From: Lunularia cruciata
Taxonomy: Eukaryota; Streptophyta; Marchantiopsida; Lunulariales; Lunulariaceae
Direction of reading: 5' to 3'
Length of the DNA stretch: 64,000 bases
NCBI GenBank assembly: GCA_948567375.1
Contig: OX419762.1
Coordinates: 8,252,001-8,316,000 of the forward strand
The stretch's first letter is position 1. Each line of letters starts with the position of its first letter. The notes under the pieces were generated by a model. The model was not told where the DNA came from. It searched no databases and saw only the letters and a list, made by a program, of their open reading frames with translations. Made by a program: the position numbers and the translations under genes. This document shows positions 43,897-55,215 of the stretch, one piece after another.

Positions 43897-44305
43897 TGTA
43901 AAAGACCAAAACCGAGGAGAGAAATAGGAGAATGGAAACTCACATTGGGACACTTGAATGAGGGAAAAATCCGAATACCTAGCATGAGCTTCGGCTTTGG
44001 TATTTATAGGTAGCATACAAGACCCTTGAAGCTTCTCAAGAAGCTTCCTTGAGCCGCTTTCTTGGAGTGCAAGCCAAGTTAACGAGGAAGCTTCTCAAGA
44101 AGCTTCCTTCTAGAAGCCGCCTACTTGGCGTACAAGCTAAGCTAGTTAGAAGCTTCTAGAAGCTACCTGCTTAGGACGCAAGTTAACTAGTTGGGAAGCT
44201 TCCCAAGAAGCTTCTTAGATGCTTCTAGAATATTCTAGGCTATTTTGTCTTATTCTCTACTTCATAAGCCCAACTAACTTCATCGCTAAACTCCATATTG
44301 TTACA
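43897..44305 (-). repeat. B3 5' LTR, right end of composite
   Basis: 409 bp, TGTAACA...TTTTACA on the minus strand, with the GAA/TTC cluster and TATA box. Followed by TTTGT (44306-44310), partner of TTTGC at 33737. Confidence 0.9.
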
Positions 44306-44310
44306 TTTGT

Positions 44311-45180
44311 AGTCTTCCTTGATGGAGCAACAATGTCAGCATATGCTACATTCTTAGTTGACTTGTCCATTCCTTGGTCCACTAGAGCACATCTTCTCTC
44401 TTGCTCTATCAAGGGTGTAGGCTTTTGGATCTTAGCTCTACCATGCATTAGGGCATTCTAACTTACTCTAGCCATTTTCTCTATAACAATGAGATTGTGC
44501 CTAGGTTTGGTCCACCCATCTACATCTTCATTTTTCACTTATGAGTATTGTTCTACACTAGATGCAACTACAATCCATATGACAAGGTGTCCTTATGGAG
44601 GATAGAGGGTAGCTACCCATGATGCCATCAAGGATATACTGTTTCCTATGGCACGAGAGAGTGGATACCTTGCTTAGAGGGAGCATTTATATTCTTTGCA
44701 GACAACATGTGTCATAGCAGACTTATACTTGGTTTGAGATGATTAGGTGATAATGGTGGATGTTGTAGTTAAAGACCCTACCCCTAATAGAGTTTTGAAA
44801 GGAGTGATTAATCATCCTCCTAGATGAGCAACAAGCGGAGCAACAACATGCAAGGTCTCTAAGCATAGGGATATTCAGCGAGGTCACCTCTTTGTTCCTC
44901 TAACCTTGGAATTATTTGGAACGAGGGACATGCAATTTGATATATTTTTTAGGGAATGCAGGAGAGCTTATCATATTAGACGCCAGGGGTACCACTCTCA
45001 CTCTCATACTTTGTAGCATACTTTAGATAACATGTGTCCATTGCTCAACACAGAACATTGGTTAGTGTAATTCATAGGAGAGCAATCTCTATAGGTGATG
45101 CTTCTTTGGATGCTCTAGTAGATTGCATAGCTTGGATATTTTAGGTGTGGTGGGGCAGATTTCTCATATCGATACTATTG
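44311..45180 (+). pseudogene. C-terminal region of the LINE-like element
   Basis: Broken frames read VHPSTSSFFTYEYC.., CPYGG..RVATHDAIKDIL and VIMVDVVVKDPTPNRVLKG, then GHLFVPLTLELFG. The combination of a Cys/His-containing stretch, HDAI.D and a D-V-V-x-D-P segment is reminiscent of the C-terminal nuclease-like region of some non-LTR elements. That link is from memory of similar proteins and is tentative. At least five stops. Confidence 0.4.
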
Positions 45181-45647
45181 AGGTCTAACCCCCTTTTACC
45201 TTTCTGGTCCCTCCCTTGTATGGCTTGATTGCATCTTCCCATCCTTCTTGTGTATTATGTGGTCTCCTTTTCATGATATATACCTAGATGTAGCCAATTA
45301 CTCACATAGAAATACATGTTACTTTTGCTTCTCCACATAAATATCACATTAATGATTTCTTCAACATAGGGAAATGAAAAAAAATCAAACAAGGTAAATA
45401 GTTCTCTGCCTTAAATTCTAATTTATTTCATTGAGAAAATTATATCTTTTAAGACATAGAAACTCCCAATGAACAGAAAATTAAATTCTCAATACTAAAC
45501 TTCAAAAATTTCATGAAACAGATTTTTTCAAGTGGGAAAGTAGGTGTGAAAACAATTTCTCTAGTCAAAAGTCAAGGATTAAAAGAATGAAGGATTCTTT
45601 TTACAAAATTATGCTTACAATTTAAAGTCATCATAAAAATTACATGG

Positions 45648-45652
<5 letters not shown>

Positions 45653-45687
<35 letters not shown>
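45653..45687. repeat. TA dinucleotide microsatellite
   Basis: About 17 TA units. Confidence 0.95.
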
Positions 45688-45693
<6 letters not shown>

Positions 45694-45714
45694 ATATGAG
45701 ATAACTAGGTAAAT

Positions 45715-45747
45715 CAAAGAATAATGGAAACCTTTTATTATTCTTTG
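45715..45747. repeat. Hairpin 1 of a three-member set
   Basis: CAAAGAATAAT (45715-45725) pairs perfectly with ATTATTCTTTG (45737-45747) around an 11-base loop. Followed by ATAATGGTTTCA. Confidence 0.8.
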
Positions 45748-46270
45748 ATAATGGTTTCATAAATTTTATCATGCATCAAAATGTGTAAATTTTATTTTGT
45801 GAATTATATATATATAAAATTTATTTATTAAAAATAAATAAATATGAAAATATAATTATTTTCAAAATATATGATCTAGAATTCATGAAATGTAAATTAT
45901 CAAGAATATTAAAATAATAATAAATTCATAAAGTAAAAAATATATAATGTAACGTGAAACAAAGATGCCATTTATTATTTGAATATATTATATTCTAAAG
46001 GAATAATAAACGATTTGAAACTGATAACGTTCTGAAAACAGAATCGAGATATATAAAAGGGAATGATATACATCTCTCTATATTGAGATATATAAAACGG
46101 TACGTAATAAATCACTGGTAAACAATGCGGGAACAATGAAACACTTGTCTATAGTGTTTTATAGGGACAAGGGTTGAATCATGAATCATATAAAAGCTAA
46201 GAAATGGACGAGCAAAGCGTTATTAAAATATATAAAAGGTTATTAAAAGATAAAAGATAAACTATGGAAG

Positions 46271-46302
46271 CGAAAGAATAATAAAGGTTTATTATTCTTT
46301 CG
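46271..46302. repeat. Hairpin 2 of a three-member set
   Basis: CGAAAGAATAATA (46271-46283) pairs perfectly with 46290-46302 around a 6-base loop. Followed by TTACGGTTTCA, as in the other two. Confidence 0.8.
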
Positions 46303-46590
46303 TTACGGTTTCAAACCTTTTATCTAGGAAACAAAGACCTAAGGGAATATACTTTCGTTTACGCGGCACGGACGGACCTCTAGCTCCGGTAAGCATCTCG
46401 TCCTTGTGCAGTTTATACAGGTTCCGCTGTATTCCAAAGATCAAGAATTCTCTTTGTTTGCTGGAGGGCGATTTAACCTTTGGAAACTCTATTATGAAAA
46501 AAAATTAAAAATATAACTTATTTATATCCGGAGAAGTATTGTTTTAAGAATGGAACCATATTATATTAAATAATATAAGATGAACCAGGT

Positions 46591-46628
46591 AATCAAAGAA
46601 CAATGATTGTGTTCAGTGTTCTTTGATT
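46591..46628. repeat. Hairpin 3 of a three-member set
   Basis: AATCAAAGAACA (46591-46602) pairs perfectly with 46617-46628 around a 14-base loop. Followed by ATGGTTTCA. Relative to hairpin 1, an A-T pair is replaced by a C-G pair on both sides. Confidence 0.8.
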
Positions 46629-47269
46629 ATGGTTTCACACCTTTTATCAGAATGCAATCTCTGGAAAATCGGAACTTAGTGAAGTAATTTTCATAATCTA
46701 AAACGTAAAGTATAATCAGTTTTTTGTAAAAATGGTTTAATGTTAGATTGAGGTTATTATTTATTGATTTTACTGTATCTTTTCTATTTATCATGATCGT
46801 GAAAACTATAGTATTTCTATTTAATCTCAAGGAATGCATTGGACACAAAGCCACTATTTGGCACAAATACAAAAAAGTAGATATCCATGCACGTAACTTC
46901 TCCGACATCATGTCAAGTAACTTATATGCCGAGTTTCTTAACTTTCTTGTTATTGCAGAAATATTTACATACTCATAGAAATAATGAATCGATCATCATG
47001 TCCTTTACTCACTTCCAACAGGGAAGATAACTTATCTACTTAATATTTGCTTCTGGGAGGAGTTCACTTAAGTAGTTGATGTTATATCTATGCTAATTTG
47101 GCCTGAAGAGCCAAATTTGGTTAAATACCAATATTAGAAATTTGATTTGAAAATTAAATCATTCAATTCAATGTCAAAATTTATAATTTAAATATTAAAT
47201 TAAAATTGACAATAAATGTATTTATGATGTACTATATCGGATCATTAAATAATTGAATTTATTATTTGA

Positions 47270-49390
47270 AATAAAATTTGATTCTGATTAATTTTTAATG
47301 AATAGAGTCCCTTAATCCTTAAGTAGATAATTTAATGACTTTAGCCTCGCAGATACACCCTCTTTATAAGAAAGTCAGACCCTGAGCATGATTGAGTCGA
47401 TAGAGAAGTAAATCGTAAGCTCAAATGAGGTTGGAACTTACCATATATCCACACCGTCTTGCAAATACGCGCTTGCTCCTAAAATTAACCTAAATTATCA
47501 TATCTTATAGTCTCGCCTAGTTCCGGAAGTCTACCCCGTCCTGAGCGCAAACTCAACAGGGATCTAGAGAGATTACTTGATATATTGACATCAACTGTTT
47601 CGTACACTTCATCTTACAACTTTTATTCGTAAATTTATCACTTCAATTTGGTTACATACAACCTATCCCCCAAACTAACCCTGAGGAAGACTCAGAAAGT
47701 ATATTTCAAGAAGCCAAAATTAACATATCTATCTACATAAAACATTACCTAAGTAATTAAATCTAACAAAGAAAACAATCAACCTATAGTTTCCCAAATG
47801 TTTAGTTATCTGCGTCGGGGAATATCAAGGAAAGATAATGCACAAGGTTGAAAATAGTATAGTTTTCTTTGTATCCAATCTAAACTTTACACTAACGGGG
47901 GAACGATGAAAATAGGAAACGTGTACGAACTGCTATCAAGTTGGTCTACATCCTAACATGATCTCAAAAACGATAAACATGATCGTATTCATAGATGATC
48001 AAGGCAATCTTCAGTTGAAGTTCGGCTTCAATTGAAGTTCCTTAACATGGATCCTCGTCAAAATCCTAAGCTTTAGTATACAGGGAGAAGCACCTCTCAA
48101 AGCGCTGTGTGATTCATATCACCTTTGAGTAACCATTTAGGCGCAAGAAATGCAACTCTTCGAGAGGTTTCCTTGTTTACGTCCCCTTCAACTGTCAATA
48201 CAACTCAGCAAACCGAGAGCAACCCCTGCGAGCACCTCGCAACGGTTCTGCAAATTTTACAACGTGAAGTCCTTGTGGGAGCTGAACGTGCATCTGTTCC
48301 AGATCTTGAATCAGGTCAAATAAACATTGATCTGAGCCTGAGCTGTGGCGTTTACCTGCAGGATTTGCACTCGAATCTCCGGACACAGTTTAGCAACGAA
48401 CGACCGGAGGATTGCGTAGATTGCATCGGTTCTATCTCGGGCCGGATGACGTTGGTCTGCATTAGTAGACCATTTCAATATATCATATCGGCACGATCCT
48501 TCCTCAGCGACGACTATATCGAACCCCTACAAAGAACGGATGCAAATTCAGCTCAATGAATGTATGGGGAAACTCATACTGAAGGATGTGTAATCAGCTG
48601 TGACTTGAAATCACCCATTTGCATGTCGGCAAAGCCTCGCCAATTTTGAACGTTCGACAGGTGTTTCACTGGATGCTCACCACGTCTGAAATCCGGTGTT
48701 CAATCCGGTGTTCAATCTTGCTGACTCCGTCTTCAGTGTTCCGAAAAAGCTCATGATCGGAGATGTCTTCGTACCGTTGGCTTTTTGAGCTTCCTCAAAA
48801 AAATCAGTCAATCTGGTGCCGGAGTGAGAAGTAGAATAAAAGGAAACACCCCTGACATTCTTCAAAAAGGTTTTAACGTGCTCCAACTTATCAACTTTTC
48901 CTCCTTCCTTACGCCCAGACTTTTTGACCGCCCTCTCCAACTGATAGGCTTATCCTGTCCTGTCTTGAGTAGGTGCTTGATCACAAGACCACCTATAAAG
49001 TGCCCCACGAGAATGACTGGGCAAGCGTGTCCTATTCCATGATTCTTCGCTAGCAGTAGGTTTCCATTATATTGATTTTCTGCAATATTGTTCATGTCAA
49101 GTCTTCTTTGTCTGGTTGTCTGCTCAGTTGAAGCATCGTACGCAACTGAATATATCCTTAGCCAAGCCATTCGCTGGGCCAGCACACGGATTCCTCTGCT
49201 GCACCTGTTGCATACCGGCCATCCAGTTTGAGATCGGACTTGGACAAAGTCATCCAGGATTCCAGTAAGTTTCGTAATCTCCGCCTTGTTCCTGAGACCA
49301 TGGTAGAATCCTGATTGCTTATAGTGATCTCCTTGTGAAACCCATGCAAAACCTGACAAATCAATCTGCTTTATTGTGAAACCCACACAA
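47270..49390. repeat. Segmental duplication, copy 2 (SERAC1-like region)
   Basis: Collinear with 27,430-29,620. Similarity covers the 3' flank, both exons and the intron, then breaks at about 49,330, where a 23-bp sequence (49327-49349) begins whose exact inverse lies at 53111-53133. Confidence 0.75.
48360..49386 (-). pseudogene. SERAC1-like hydrolase pseudogene (copy 2)
   Basis: Same gene as 28538-29620. It reads SWMTLSKSDLKLDG, CWPSEWLG, then after a small deletion RIYSVAYDASTEQT, VILVGHFIGGLVIK and VRGVSFYSTSHSGTRLT in shifting frames. The nucleophile Ser of GHSIGG is Phe here (codon at 48999-48997, TCT to TTT). In the second exon IVVAEEGSCRYD is kept but the HHF motif with the catalytic His is lost. 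At least two frameshifts. It is a dead copy. Confidence 0.8.
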
Positions 49391-50023
49391 AACCCTCTTT
49401 ACTATCCTAGATTATAACAATATGCAAGCAAAACCAGCATGAAACCTTTTTTTTATACCATACTGAAACTGCCATGAAACCCAACTCTTTTGAGTGCTTC
49501 TCTTTTATGACCACTTGTAGCTGAACCAGATCCAGATCCATAATACAACCAACTCATAATATGCTTAAAAGTATAGTGTGTAAATCAATGTACTTTATAA
49601 CATATAAAAAACGCAAAACAAACATGGAAACTCACTCACTCAATAGTGACAGTGACAATGATCAATGAACATGAATGTGTTTTGGCCATGCGTTCTAGCC
49701 TTGCACATTTGCTAGGGCACTACACTTTTGCAATCATTAATGGAACTATCAACGAGGGTATTATCTATGCCCACAAAAGAACTACCTATATCAAGTGTAG
49801 TGTTTGGAGATTGTGTGATTGGAGATGATACTCATTATAATTTTGAACTCTTTGGATGTCTTCCCAGCTTTGGCTAATTCTATAATCATAGAATGAAACC
49901 TTTGGATTTGAAATTTCTTTCTTTGATTCCCACTTTCACTAACTTGGAGAATAAAGTCCTCTCTTTATTTCTCCTTTTCTCCAACGGTGAAAATAAAGCT
50001 CTTTTTTCTATTTTTCCTTTCAA

Positions 50024-50368
50024 TCATAACTTCGCCATCTTAGCCACCTTTTGAGCTACTATTTTTGCCAATTTGCATCTCTCCTTGGCTTTGGCAGACT
50101 TGCTTCTTAACTTGGTCATATTAGAAAGATCTTGGGTGAGGGTGGAGACCATTGATGATGAAGGTGTCTTTGTGCTCGTTAAGGCAGATGGTGTCTTTGT
50201 GGAAGAGGAAGGCATCTTGCCTCTAGAGATTTTTTTTTGCTTCACATATGCTATCTCTTTTTCTCCTTCCCTGTCACCTTCATGGTCTCCCTCTCTAACT
50301 ACTTCCCTTGTAGGTGGTTCTTCATCTTCAAACGTAATTGGTGGACAAGAAAAGTAATCAAAATCCAA
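50024..50368 (-). CDS. Unidentified lysine-rich ORF
   Basis: 114 codons from an ATG. The N-terminal half is acidic (FEDEEPPTREVVREGDHEGD), the C-terminal half is rich in Lys, Ser and Thr (SSSTKTPSALTSTKTPSSS, KLRSKSAKAKERCKLAK), which may look like a nuclear-localisation region. Low complexity throughout. No family recognised. It may be part of a larger broken gene with 50,700-51,273. Confidence 0.3.
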   Translation of the reverse strand: MDFDYFSCPPITFEDEEPPTREVVREGDHEGDREGEKEIAYVKQKKISRGKMPSSSTKTPSALTSTKTPSSSMVSTLTQDLSNMTKLRSKSAKAKERCKLAKIVAQKVAKMAKL

Positions 50369-50699
50369 TTTTCATCAACTCTTGTCCTCTTGTCCCTTTG
50401 ATCTACTCTTGTCCTCTAGCCCCTACACATGATACTCCTGAAAACCATGAGACAATGGTACATAAGGAAATGACGCTTGGGTGCTAGGAATTGAAACACC
50501 CCTCCATGCTAGGACCACAAAACCCATATGTGGGTGTTTCATCAACACAATTCTCATATGAAAATTCAAATGTAATGTGAGATCCTATATGTTCTTCTAT
50601 GACTGTCTCCTCCTAACTCCATTTTCAACCCTTAAGGATATTAGAGCAGGTGGAGAAATGTTATCTCCAAACCAAACATAAGTTACATTCTTGAAGAGT

Positions 50700-51273
50700 G
50701 TGGAGATTTATGATTTAGTTTATCATCAATGGTTTTCCATCCTTGTTTGATTTATTTCTCAATGAGTCTTTCTCATGTCATCTTGGACATGGAAGGAAAA
50801 TGTGAAATAAATCAAATAAGAAGCTATGTATCAAGCCCATTTCTTTTGCAGTCTATCCCCATCATAAATTTTGGAAAACCTCTCCCAAAATTCACAAGAT
50901 AAGTGGCCATATAACTCAATGATGTACTCTTCTGCACAAGTTTCTTCCCATTCCCTCCATGCATTTGCTTGAAATGGTCAAGGTCTTCTAGATAATCCAA
51001 GATTTCACTATAATGTTTTCATTCTAAACCTATTGTTTTCGCCCCTTTGAATTTCACACCTGATGCTTTTGATTTCACACCCTCATAAGGAAGGACAGAT
51101 GATGGACCAGAGGAAACCATGGCAAGAAGACCTTGAAATTTCAATATGGAAGAATGCAAGATACGGCTAGACTTCTTGGGAGATTGTGGATGATTTAAAT
51201 CTAGAAGATTGGAAGCAACTAATATAGAGAGCAAATCAATATTAGGTGTATATGGATAAGGAATAAGGTGCAT
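50700..51273 (-). pseudogene. Unidentified gene remnant
   Basis: Minus strand, broken by stops near 51,018 and 50,840. Readable pieces: SSVLPYEGVKSKASGVKFKG, EILDYLEDLDHFKQMHGGNG, YMATYLVNFGRGFPKFMMG, RLIEKXIKQGWKTIDDKLN. The amino-acid sense suggests a real former protein, but I do not recognise it. Confidence 0.35.
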
Positions 51274-52139
51274 GATCTACTGATTCAGCCGGATGGGAAC
51301 TTGCTAATGGAAATGGAACTCCCATGCAAGGGGTTGGAGTTGAGTGTATTCCATATCCCACAAATCTTGAATTCTCACTTCCTAGGCCAACTCATTTACT
51401 TTTCTCTCCACTCCCACCTATGAATACGCTCTGCCAAATCTTGCCGTACACTAACAAATTTTAACATTTTAATAGAAACTTTCAATCTGGAAGAACTAAA
51501 AACTAGCAAACTCACCTCTAGACATTACAGTAAAGCACTCACCTTTACATAGCTTGCAAAAGTGAGATTTTGGAGGGGTTCAATCAAATTGCTCATATCA
51601 CGGATTTTGGATGGAGTTTGCTCAAGTGAGAGTTGCGGGAGTGGATGGAACAATCCAATTTCACACCTGTTCAAATCAAAGTAGAGTAGGGTTTGCAATT
51701 AAACATTTGCATAACTCCGATGCACTTGCCACGTGGCTTTTGCTCCAGATTCCATGCTTTATTAGTCCTTGACCTCTACCATATGTATGACTAGATATTA
51801 ATATTCATTTGAAATCTATTTGAACCACCTCATCTTGGGTCTCGTAACCACCTAATCTCTCATCATGCAACCAATCAGTGAGAAAATGGAAATGACCCGT
51901 AATAGAATGAAGCGCCTCATCTGTGGGTCCCGTAACCACCTTATCTTTGGGTCCAGTAACGACCTAATCTCACATCATGCAACCAATCTACTGAGAAAAA
52001 GGAAGTGCGTGAAATAAAAAAACTTGTAAATATTCTATATATCTGAAATATTTTATGTCAATTTCATTTTTGAGGAAAATAATTGATACGGGGTGATTGA
52101 AATTGTTACGGTTCACATCTGCCCCAATAAATACCCCGT

Positions 52140-53133
52140 AGAACAAGTGAAACCCCCTATAGTATCTTTGAGTATACTGCTCTTGAAGCTAGTTTACCGC
52201 TGCTGATTTTGGCAACAACCTGCTTCCAAATTTCATGATTCACATAAAATCCACCGTGCATCCAACCTCAGACTCAGAACCAGGTCTCTGACTTACCTAG
52301 CGAGGTGAATATTTCCACGATGTGCAGTGAAAACTGGTCCATTTGCTGAGCCAACCACATAAAAATCGCCAGGAACTTCGTGGGGATCGCTGGAAAGACT
52401 ACTGATACCTCAAGTACAACATGTGAAACACGAAGGAGCATCGTGTAGCCTGACAAAATCTGTTCCAACTGTCAAGTCGTCTACAGTCAATTAAAATCAG
52501 ACAGACATTCGAATAATTTTGTAATGACTACAGCCAATTAGATATACAAACTCGAAAGCACAATGATCTTTTGGGAGTTACTTCTCGACTTTCAAGGCAC
52601 ACCTGCTCTTTAACTTTGCCACTGTGTTTCTTCCATGTAAGTGCCCAAGTTTTCGATCTTCATGTTGACCAAAGTTAGCAATCACGAATTGGCGATCCGG
52701 AACTATTGCAATCGAGAAAACGAATCGTGTAACGAACTCAACCTTTTTGAAGTGTCAACCGGCGTTCTGGAATCTCAGGCCTTGTAAAATGGGTGGATTT
52801 TTTTTCTCGTAAGGCGAATCCAGGTGCTGCTTTCCTGCGTTCGATTCTTCGATTCTTCAGGACATCAAAACCTCTGTACGGGACGAGTTCAGTTTGTGGA
52901 TCTTCTTACCAAATCGAGTAGATTGGGCTTAAGAGATTAGGATCGGAGTGACATAATACAAACTGACTTGTAGATCTCTTAGCGGAAGATGTACTGGTTG
53001 AAGTGAAGTTATCAGACACCTTATCAATAACTAGGTGTAAATGTGTAAAGGTTGCAGGACAAATTTAGCATATTGGTGGTCCCATGTAGCTGCTTGTGGT
53101 TTGTTCAGTATTGCATGGGTTTCACAAGGAGAT
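52140..53133. repeat. Inverted fragment of the SERAC1-region duplication
   Basis: 52,300-53,060 is the reverse complement equivalent of 29,760-30,480 (for example 52,740-52,800 against 30,030-30,090). In copy 1 this block lies directly upstream of the hydrolase gene in the other orientation. The minus-strand frame 52468-52274 keeps the MLLRVS..EVSVVFPAIPTKFL reading. It ends at 53111-53133, the inverse of 49327-49349. Confidence 0.7.
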
Positions 53134-53329
53134 TGCTGTTAGGTGATCAGGTTTGTCTGGTTTTGCTGGGTTGCTGGGTTTTATGTGAATCTCAATAAAG
53201 AGAAAAGAATTTTGCAGTTTTGCTATAAAGTAGATAGAATTTATGATTTTGCATGATTCTTGCTCGGGCTCTGGAAATCCATTTGAGGTATCCAAGTGCA
53301 AAAGCAACAAGAATAAAAAATGCGCTTGC

Positions 53330-53510
53330 ACAAGTCATCAGGGACAGTGGGTTTCATATCAAGAACTCATACATATCTTTAAAATTGGACAAGTCATACT
53401 AAAAGGATAAGGAGTTTCATATTAAGAACTCATACATGTTGATTTTTGGGACAAGTCATAAGGGACAAAAGGTTTCATAATAACAACTCATAAAAATAGG
53501 AACCATATAA
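53330..53510. repeat. Degenerate tandem repeat, three units of about 60 bp
   Basis: Units start with ACAAGTCAT at 53330, 53389 and 53451 and each contains a GTTTCATA..AACTCATA core. Function unknown. Confidence 0.7.
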
Positions 53511-53783
53511 ACAACTCACATGGAAAAGAGAAAAAAGAGGATATAAGCCAATATATAAATGTGTAAAAAGTGGAATATATCATGGTCCCCTTATGCACAA
53601 TGGGGACTAGTGTCAATAGGTATACTCATGAACACAAGAGATGTCAAGGAAGGGAGGCAATGGTGCTATCAAGGGGAGTGTCATTACACATGGGTGGGTG
53701 AACTTGAACCTCCTCATGATCTATATCCTTGGTATTAGATGGGAGGTGTTCTAATCTGGTCCACTCTAATGCGCATCCATGCA

Positions 53784-54919
53784 TCAGATGAAATGTCTAA
53801 AAATCAAGCAACTATTGTATCTCCAAAGAAGATCCCACTCAACATCATGCATAAGAGGGCCCTGAAATGCCAAGTTTAGATTGTTGTAGGGACTGAGATT
53901 ATATTCTTGGAGATGACCTAATGTCCACTTGTTGATGAGAAACCCATGCATGTCCACTGACCCGATGTCCGTGGATGAGAAACCCAATGTCCACTCATGG
54001 ATGAAGAACATGAGGATATAGGTGAAAGCACTATGTGGATGGTTCTTACAATATGGTAGTAATGCACTATCCACTAGCACTATATTACACAAGCTAAACC
54101 CATAGCCATTATGCACTACAAGGTCTCAAAGTATAGTCTCAATATTGGTCTTGATATCCATCCATATCATCAAACAAACTCATGAGTTGAGCACCCATGT
54201 GTACATCCTCGGGTAAGAAACCATGGCTCCATATGTCTCTCAACAAATGCTTGCAGTCTTGCCTTGTGCTGTTTGTCCAAATGAGTACCTCAACATGAGT
54301 CACACAATACTCCATGAAATCTCTCATGCTAGGAGTGGGTATATATCTACTTACTCTAAATGGGAACCATCCATTCCTCTCCACCAATCTAGATCATTGA
54401 CCGATAGACTACTACTACCTCACATGATGTCTCCTAAACATCTTGTATCAAAAACCAGTATCTTCCTCCATTGGTCATGAGCGTAAACCAAGGTGGGGAT
54501 AAGATCTCCTGACTCACTCATCCTCTATTGCAACATAGATAATATAAATACCTCATAGGTGGGTGTCTCTCTCCTCTCCACTCAATATCTTGGGAAATAT
54601 GACTAAAAGTAGGCAAAGGAGCAAGATCATCCAAAACTTGAGGTCTCCAAGCTATGATGTCTTTATCAGATGGCATCACACATGGATTTTCTCTAGGTGC
54701 TCCATGCAAGTAAAGCTCTATTTTCAACTTTACAGATCTCATCTCTAATCCATGCTCAAGGTTGTCTATTTGAGTCTCCTCACTAATCATGTCAATCCTC
54801 TTTGTATGGGTCTCCTCATGCATAACAAACTCTCTTGAGGATTGTTGCAATGGGTACTCTTGAGAAAAGGCCCTTGCATCCTTGTAAGACCTCTCCAAGG
54901 ATGTCCTTGCCTTGACCAC
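53784..54919 (-). pseudogene. Unidentified gene remnant
   Basis: Three successive minus-strand frames probably belong to one former gene. 54919-54518 reads MVKARTSLERSYKDARAF.. and SHISQDIEWRGERHPPMRYL; 54387-54139 reads GWFPFRVSRYIPTPSMRDFM and EVLIWTNSTRQDCKHLL; 54116-53784 is weaker. The middle piece mentions a helix-rich FxxYCxxHVEVLIW segment. No family recognised; it may belong to the accessory part of a transposon. Stops separate the pieces. Confidence 0.3.
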
Positions 54920-54939
54920 CTCAACCTAAAAGCTCTCCA

Positions 54940-55210
54940 ACTCAACCTAGGTACTCTCCAACTCTTCCATGGAGAACTGGAATGCTTGGAGATAGTTCCA
55001 TATTTTCAAGCTATAAGCCTAAACTGCCATCTATCTCCCAATCTCAAGCTCATTGAATTCTCTCATCAAATCATCTCTCTCTCTTTTATCTCTCACCAAA
55101 GTCCAATATAAACTCTCTCACTTGGTCCACTCTCAATCTCTCCTTTCCAACTTCCCCTCACTCTCCTCCAAGTCTCCCAAAGAATGCTCTCTCTTGCTAA
55201 GAACTCTTTT
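54940..55210. other. Pyrimidine-rich sequence at the B4 insertion site
   Basis: CT-rich stretch (CTCTCC, CTCTCAATCTC repeats) that continues in character after B4 at 61,560-61,760, so B4 landed in a low-complexity CT-rich region. Confidence 0.5.
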
Positions 55211-55215
55211 CCTCT

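Larger units (their letters stand above)
33742..44305 (-). mobile_element. Composite of two B-family elements (B2 and B3)
   Basis: Minus-strand order from right to left: LTR 43897-44305, primer-binding site, Gag, protease, RT start (B3), then LTR 39705-40067, primer-binding site, a full Gag-protease-RT-RNase H-integrase-chromodomain set (B2), and LTR 33742-34157. There are three LTRs but only one 3' half. The outer pair carries the TTTGC/TTTGT duplication, so B3 was the first insertion. The simplest reading is that B2 jumped into B3 near the RT-RNase H border and a later deletion between the two integrase copies removed the redundant part. Confidence 0.8.
31640..45180 (+). mobile_element. LINE-like retroelement, split by 33742-44310
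   Basis: Plus-strand remnants before and after the B-family composite belong together: an RT (32674-33132) on the left and a C-terminal region (44311-45180) on the right. The insertion has TTTGC (33737-33741) at its left and TTTGT (44306-44310) at its right, a 5-bp duplication with one transition. RT motifs are of non-LTR type. Many stops. The 5' limit is uncertain. No poly-A tail was recognised at the 3' side. Confidence 0.6.
45181..47260. other. AT-rich non-genic DNA with hairpins and microsatellites
   Basis: No convincing gene. It contains a TA repeat (45653-45687), three related hairpins (separate entries) and a short GC-richer patch (46,350-46,490) that is open in one frame but has no known motif. 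Confidence 0.5.
49400..52130. other. Sequence inserted between the two halves of copy 2
   Basis: 2.7 kb without a counterpart in copy 1. It carries two minus-strand gene-like remnants (separate entries). The left part (49,380-49,500) is rich in repeats of TGAAACC. Origin unknown. Confidence 0.45.

Noticed and set aside
48125-48559. 144-codon plus-strand ORF as a gene
   Set aside because: It is antisense to the second exon and 3' region of the SERAC1-like pseudogene; the equivalent in copy 1 is broken, while the minus-strand reading gives the recognisable protein.
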